From contig CM056563.1 of assembly GCA_029721515.1 (NCBI GenBank), positions 6,825,454-6,889,453 on the forward strand: a stretch of DNA of 64,000 nt, in the 5' to 3' direction. The notes beneath the pieces were generated by a model. The model searched no databases, was not told the origin of the DNA, and saw nothing but the letters and a program-made list of their open reading frames with translations. The translations under genes and the position numbers were made by a program. This document shows, piece after piece, positions 60,967 through 64,000 of the stretch. Every line of letters begins with the position of its first letter. Within the stretch, counting starts at the first letter, position 1. The stretch comes from Synanceia verrucosa. Lineage: Eukaryota; Chordata; Actinopteri; Perciformes; Synanceiidae.

Positions 60967-63660
60967 GAATGACAACAGCAGATCCCATTGCCAATAATGT
61001 CACCTCCAGTGGGAGATTGAGCAATGGGACGTACACCACTCCTGCAACTACTCACACATCTGTAACTACAAGCTCAAATTCAACAAAGACGACCTTTTCC
61101 CAGCCCAACACCACCACAGCAGGATTCAGCAGAACCGTTACTATGAACAGTAACTTCACCAGCAACCCAGTACCAACCAACAGCACAACGGTTTCCACTA
61201 CAAGCCCACAGACAAAGCATCCCACCAACACTAGTGAGACTACAAATACAACCACCACACCTCCAGGTCACACAACAAGTGCACCAATCACACACACAAA
61301 CAACAATATAACTACAATTACACTGACCACACACACCAACAATGACACAACCACTAGAACACTGACTACACACACCAACAACGACACAACCACAAGAACA
61401 CTGACTACACACACCAACAACGACACAACAAGATCGCCAATCACACACACCAGCAACGTCACAACTACAAGATCGCCGATCACACACACCAGCAACGACA
61501 CAACAATTGCGCCGATCACACACACCAGCAACGACACAACAATTGCGCCGATCACACACACCAGCAACGACACAACCACAAGATTGCCAATCACACACAC
61601 CAGCAACGACACAACCACAAGATCACCGATCACACACACCAGCAACGACACAACCACAAGATCACCGATCACACACACCAGCAACGACACAACCACAAGA
61701 TCGCCAATCACACACACCAGCAACGTCACAGCAAGTGTGCCGATCACACACACCAGCAACGACACAACCACAAGATCGCCAATCACACACACCAGCAACG
61801 TCACAACAAGTGCGCCAATCACACACACCAACAACGACACAACCACAAGATCGCCAATCACACACACCAGCAATGACACAACCACAAGATCGCCAATCAC
61901 ACACACCAGCAACGTCACAACAAGTGCGCCAATCACACACACCAGCAACGACACAACCACAAGATCGCCGATCACACACACCAGCAATGACACAACCACA
62001 AGATCGCCAATCACACACACCAGCAACGTCACAACAAGTGCGCCAATCACACACACCAGCAACAACACAACCACAAGATCGCCAATCACACACACCAGCA
62101 ATGACACAACCACAAGATCGCCGATCACACACACCAGCAATGATACAACAAGTGCGCCGATCACACACACCAGCAACGACACAACCACAAGATCGCCAAT
62201 CACACATACCAGCAACGTCACAACAAGTGTGCTGATCACACACACCAGCAATGATACAACCACAAGATTGCCGATCACACACACCAGCAACGTCACAACA
62301 AGTGCGCCAATCACACACACCAGCAACGACACAACCACAAGATCGCCAATCACACACACCAGCAACGTCACAACAAGTGTGCCGATCACACACACCAGCA
62401 ATGATACAACCACAAGATCGCCGATCACACACACCAGCAACGTCACAACAAGTGTGCCGATCACACACACCAGCAATGATACAACCACAAGATCGCCGAT
62501 CACACACACCAGCAACGTCACAACAAGTGCGCCAATCACACACACCAGCAACGTCACAACAAGTGTGCCAATCACACACACCAGCAACGACACAACCACA
62601 AGATCGCCGATCACACACACCGGCAATGATACAAGTGCGCCGATCACACACACCAGCAATGACACAACCACAAGATCGCCAATCACACACACCAGCAACG
62701 TCACAACAAGTGCGCCAATCACACACACCAGCAACGACACAACCACAAGATCGCCAATCACACACACCAGCAACGTCACAACAAGTGCGCCAATCACACA
62801 CACCAGCAACGACACAACCACAAGATCGCCAATCACACACACCAGCAATGACACAACCACAAGATCGCCGATCACACACACCAGCAACGACACAACAAGT
62901 GTGCCGATCACACACACCAGCAACGACACAACCACAAGATCGCCAATCACACACACCAGCAACGTCACAACAAGTGCGCCGATCACACATACCAGCAACG
63001 ACACAACCACAAGATCGCCGATCACACACACCAGCAACGTCACAGCAAGTGCGCCGATCACACACACCAACAACGCCACAACAAGATTGCCAATCACACA
63101 CACCGGCAATGATACAACAAGTGCGCCGATCACACACACCAGCAACGCCACAACAAGATCGCCGATCACACACACCAGCAACATCACAACAAGTGCGCCG
63201 ATCACACACACCAGCAACGACACGACTACAAGATCGCCGATCACACACACCAGCAACGTCACAACAAGTGCGCCGATCACACACACCAGCAACGACACAA
63301 CTACAGTCACACTCACCACACAGATCAGTAACAACGTAACCTCCATTACAGCCATGACACAGGTGACCAACATCACAACAACTCAGGCGACCACACAAAC
63401 CAACAGCACAGCAGGTACAAGTACAGTAACTCCAGAAAACTCTACAGCTGTACTAACTACAATGACAAACTCTACTAACACCTCTCCTGCGACTCCCACA
63501 TCCACCCCTGTCACCAACACTACACTCTCAGCTGGTCCCCTACCCTCTACCCCACCTACCTCCACCTCCAACTCTCTCCCTACCTCCACCTCCCCAAGCA
63601 GTAGCACCGCACCCCCTGGAAATACCACCACCCTTAATCCCTCAACAACAACATCAGGAG
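60967..63660 (+). CDS. large mucin-type repeat exon: Thr/Ser/Asn-rich glycoprotein ectodomain
   Basis: An 898-codon exon after TGACTGTAG. Composition is dominated by Thr, Ser, Asn, Pro, Ile and His, with no Cys until after the donor. The order is: a non-repeated Thr/Asn-rich stretch (about 106 residues, many NxT/NxS sequons), about 54 tandem units of 11-13 residues (types ITHTSNDTTTRSP and ITHTSNVTTSAP), then a unique Thr/Pro/Ser stretch ending STAPPGNTTTLNPSTTTSGG. Virtually every unit has one N-x-T sequon plus several Thr/Ser for O-glycosylation, so the chain should be a heavily glycosylated extended rod. The exon ends GGAG|GTAGGA in phase 1, the same phase as its start (a symmetrical exon). 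GTACAA at 63415 is an alternative donor. No membrane segment is inside the window. It could be a CD34/podocalyxin/CD164-like sialomucin or a secreted mucin; the deciding domains lie downstream. Confidence 0.8.
61287..63314 (+). repeat. 36/39-bp coding minisatellite (about 54 units) in the mucin-like exon
   Basis: About 54 head-to-tail units, mostly 39 bp (type D: ...AGCAACGACACAACCACA AGATCG) or 36 bp (type V: ...AGCAACGTCACAACAAGTGCG), with one 33-bp unit near 62619. D and V types often alternate, giving a 75-bp higher-order period, and the centre of the array is the most homogeneous. The first four units are diverged (TTHTNND type) and look like the oldest edge. All unit lengths are multiples of three, so the frame is kept through copy-number change. 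Confidence 0.95.
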
Positions 63661-64000
63661 GTAGGACTAACGGCATGATGAGTGTTGATGTGTGTTCTTA
63701 TAAAATAATATAGTATGACATGCAGGTGAGTAGAAATTCAGAGGACCATGGGTTAAAGATACATCCAGCCATTTTACAGGTGGAATTAGCCAGTCCAAAG
63801 GGCATTCATCAAAAATAAATTTAGTGTTAGTTAGTGTACAAGTTATTCAGATCTGTTTAAACAACTCAAATTTTCTAATAATGCTAAGAGTCTACAGCCA
63901 TGCACTGTGAGATTGAACACATGCTTTGAGCTGAATGCCAACATCACCATGTTCACCATCTTAGTTTAGCTCGTTAACATTTGCAGACTAACTCTATTAG
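63661..64000 (+). other. start of the next mucin-gene intron, with a truncated dispersed repeat
   Basis: After the GTAGGA donor the open frame soon ends in TAG (63711-63713). From about 63890 a dispersed teleost repeat begins (see the separate repeat entries) and runs to the window edge. No further exon is visible. Confidence 0.5.
63890..64000 (+). repeat. GCTAAC-rich dispersed teleost repeat, copy 4 (cut by window edge)
   Basis: AGAGTCTACAGCCATGC, then GCTTTGAGCTGAATGCCAAC and CACCATCTTAGTTTAGCTCG, in the same order as the copy at 57560. Confidence 0.65.

Noticed and set aside
61507..63339. Second plus-strand frame in the array (SHTPATTQPQDRQ type, 242 and 362 codons)
   Set aside because: Shadow of the same repeat. 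It does not connect to the signal exon or to open sequence outside the array, and lacks the unique flanks seen in the Thr-rich frame.
61268..63398. Very long open frames (702 and 578 codons) on the minus strand opposite the mucin array
   Set aside because: The repeat units are multiples of three without stops in these frames, so the frames stay open automatically. The translations are monotonous Val/Leu/Cys repeats, and there is no start context or splice structure of their own.
1..64000. CRISPR arrays, bacterial operons, integrated virus
   Set aside because: No spaced palindromic repeats, no prokaryotic gene organisation, and no recognisable viral gag, pol or env frames. The tandem array at 61287 is coding and has no spacers.

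Overview
The window is nuclear DNA of a bony fish, probably a percomorph teleost. It carries spliced vertebrate genes with GT/AG introns of up to about 10 kb, dense (CA)n and (TA)n microsatellites, and typical teleost repeats: hAT-like and Tc1-like non-autonomous DNA transposons, a tRNA-headed SINE with a GGAT tail, and a decayed LINE. There are no bacterial operons, CRISPR arrays or rRNA genes, and I found no convincing tRNA.

Three protein-coding genes can be assembled. (1) kcnj3 (GIRK1, a G-protein-gated inward rectifier K+ channel) is on the minus strand in three coding exons: 27883-27218, 16597-16381 and 12927-12269. They join in frame to 513 residues. (2) znf281 (ZBP-99-type zinc-finger repressor) is on the plus strand in six coding exons between 36636 and 43874, giving 810 residues. 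A probable non-coding first exon lies near 34810-34946. kcnj3 and znf281 are divergently arranged, about 7 kb apart. (3) A secreted or membrane mucin-like glycoprotein is on the plus strand. It has a signal-peptide exon at 51868-51919, a 9 kb intron, and one large Thr/Ser/Asn-rich exon at 60967-63660. That exon holds about 54 tandem 11-13-residue units, nearly every one with an N-glycosylation sequon. The 3' end of this gene lies beyond the window.

Layout: 1-3280 is gene-free with an AT-rich microsatellite and a 106-bp hairpin; 3281-5515 is a TIR element carrying a younger hAT-like insertion; 5516-12268 lies downstream of kcnj3 and holds a SINE and a Tc1-like MITE; 12269-27883 is kcnj3, whose first intron contains a SINE split by a LINE fragment; 27884-34800 is the intergenic space, with a 1.5 kb long-TIR element; 34801-about 47225 is znf281 with its 3' UTR; 47226-51867 is intergenic; 51868 to the end is the mucin-like gene, with several MITEs in its first intron.

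The genes have unrelated roles: membrane excitability, transcriptional repression and cell-surface or secreted glycoprotein. I see no pathway link between them. No wholly new system was found. The least-explained items are the sequon-per-unit mucin array, the hairpin at 2058-2163, and unassigned minus-strand ORFs at 53131-54502.
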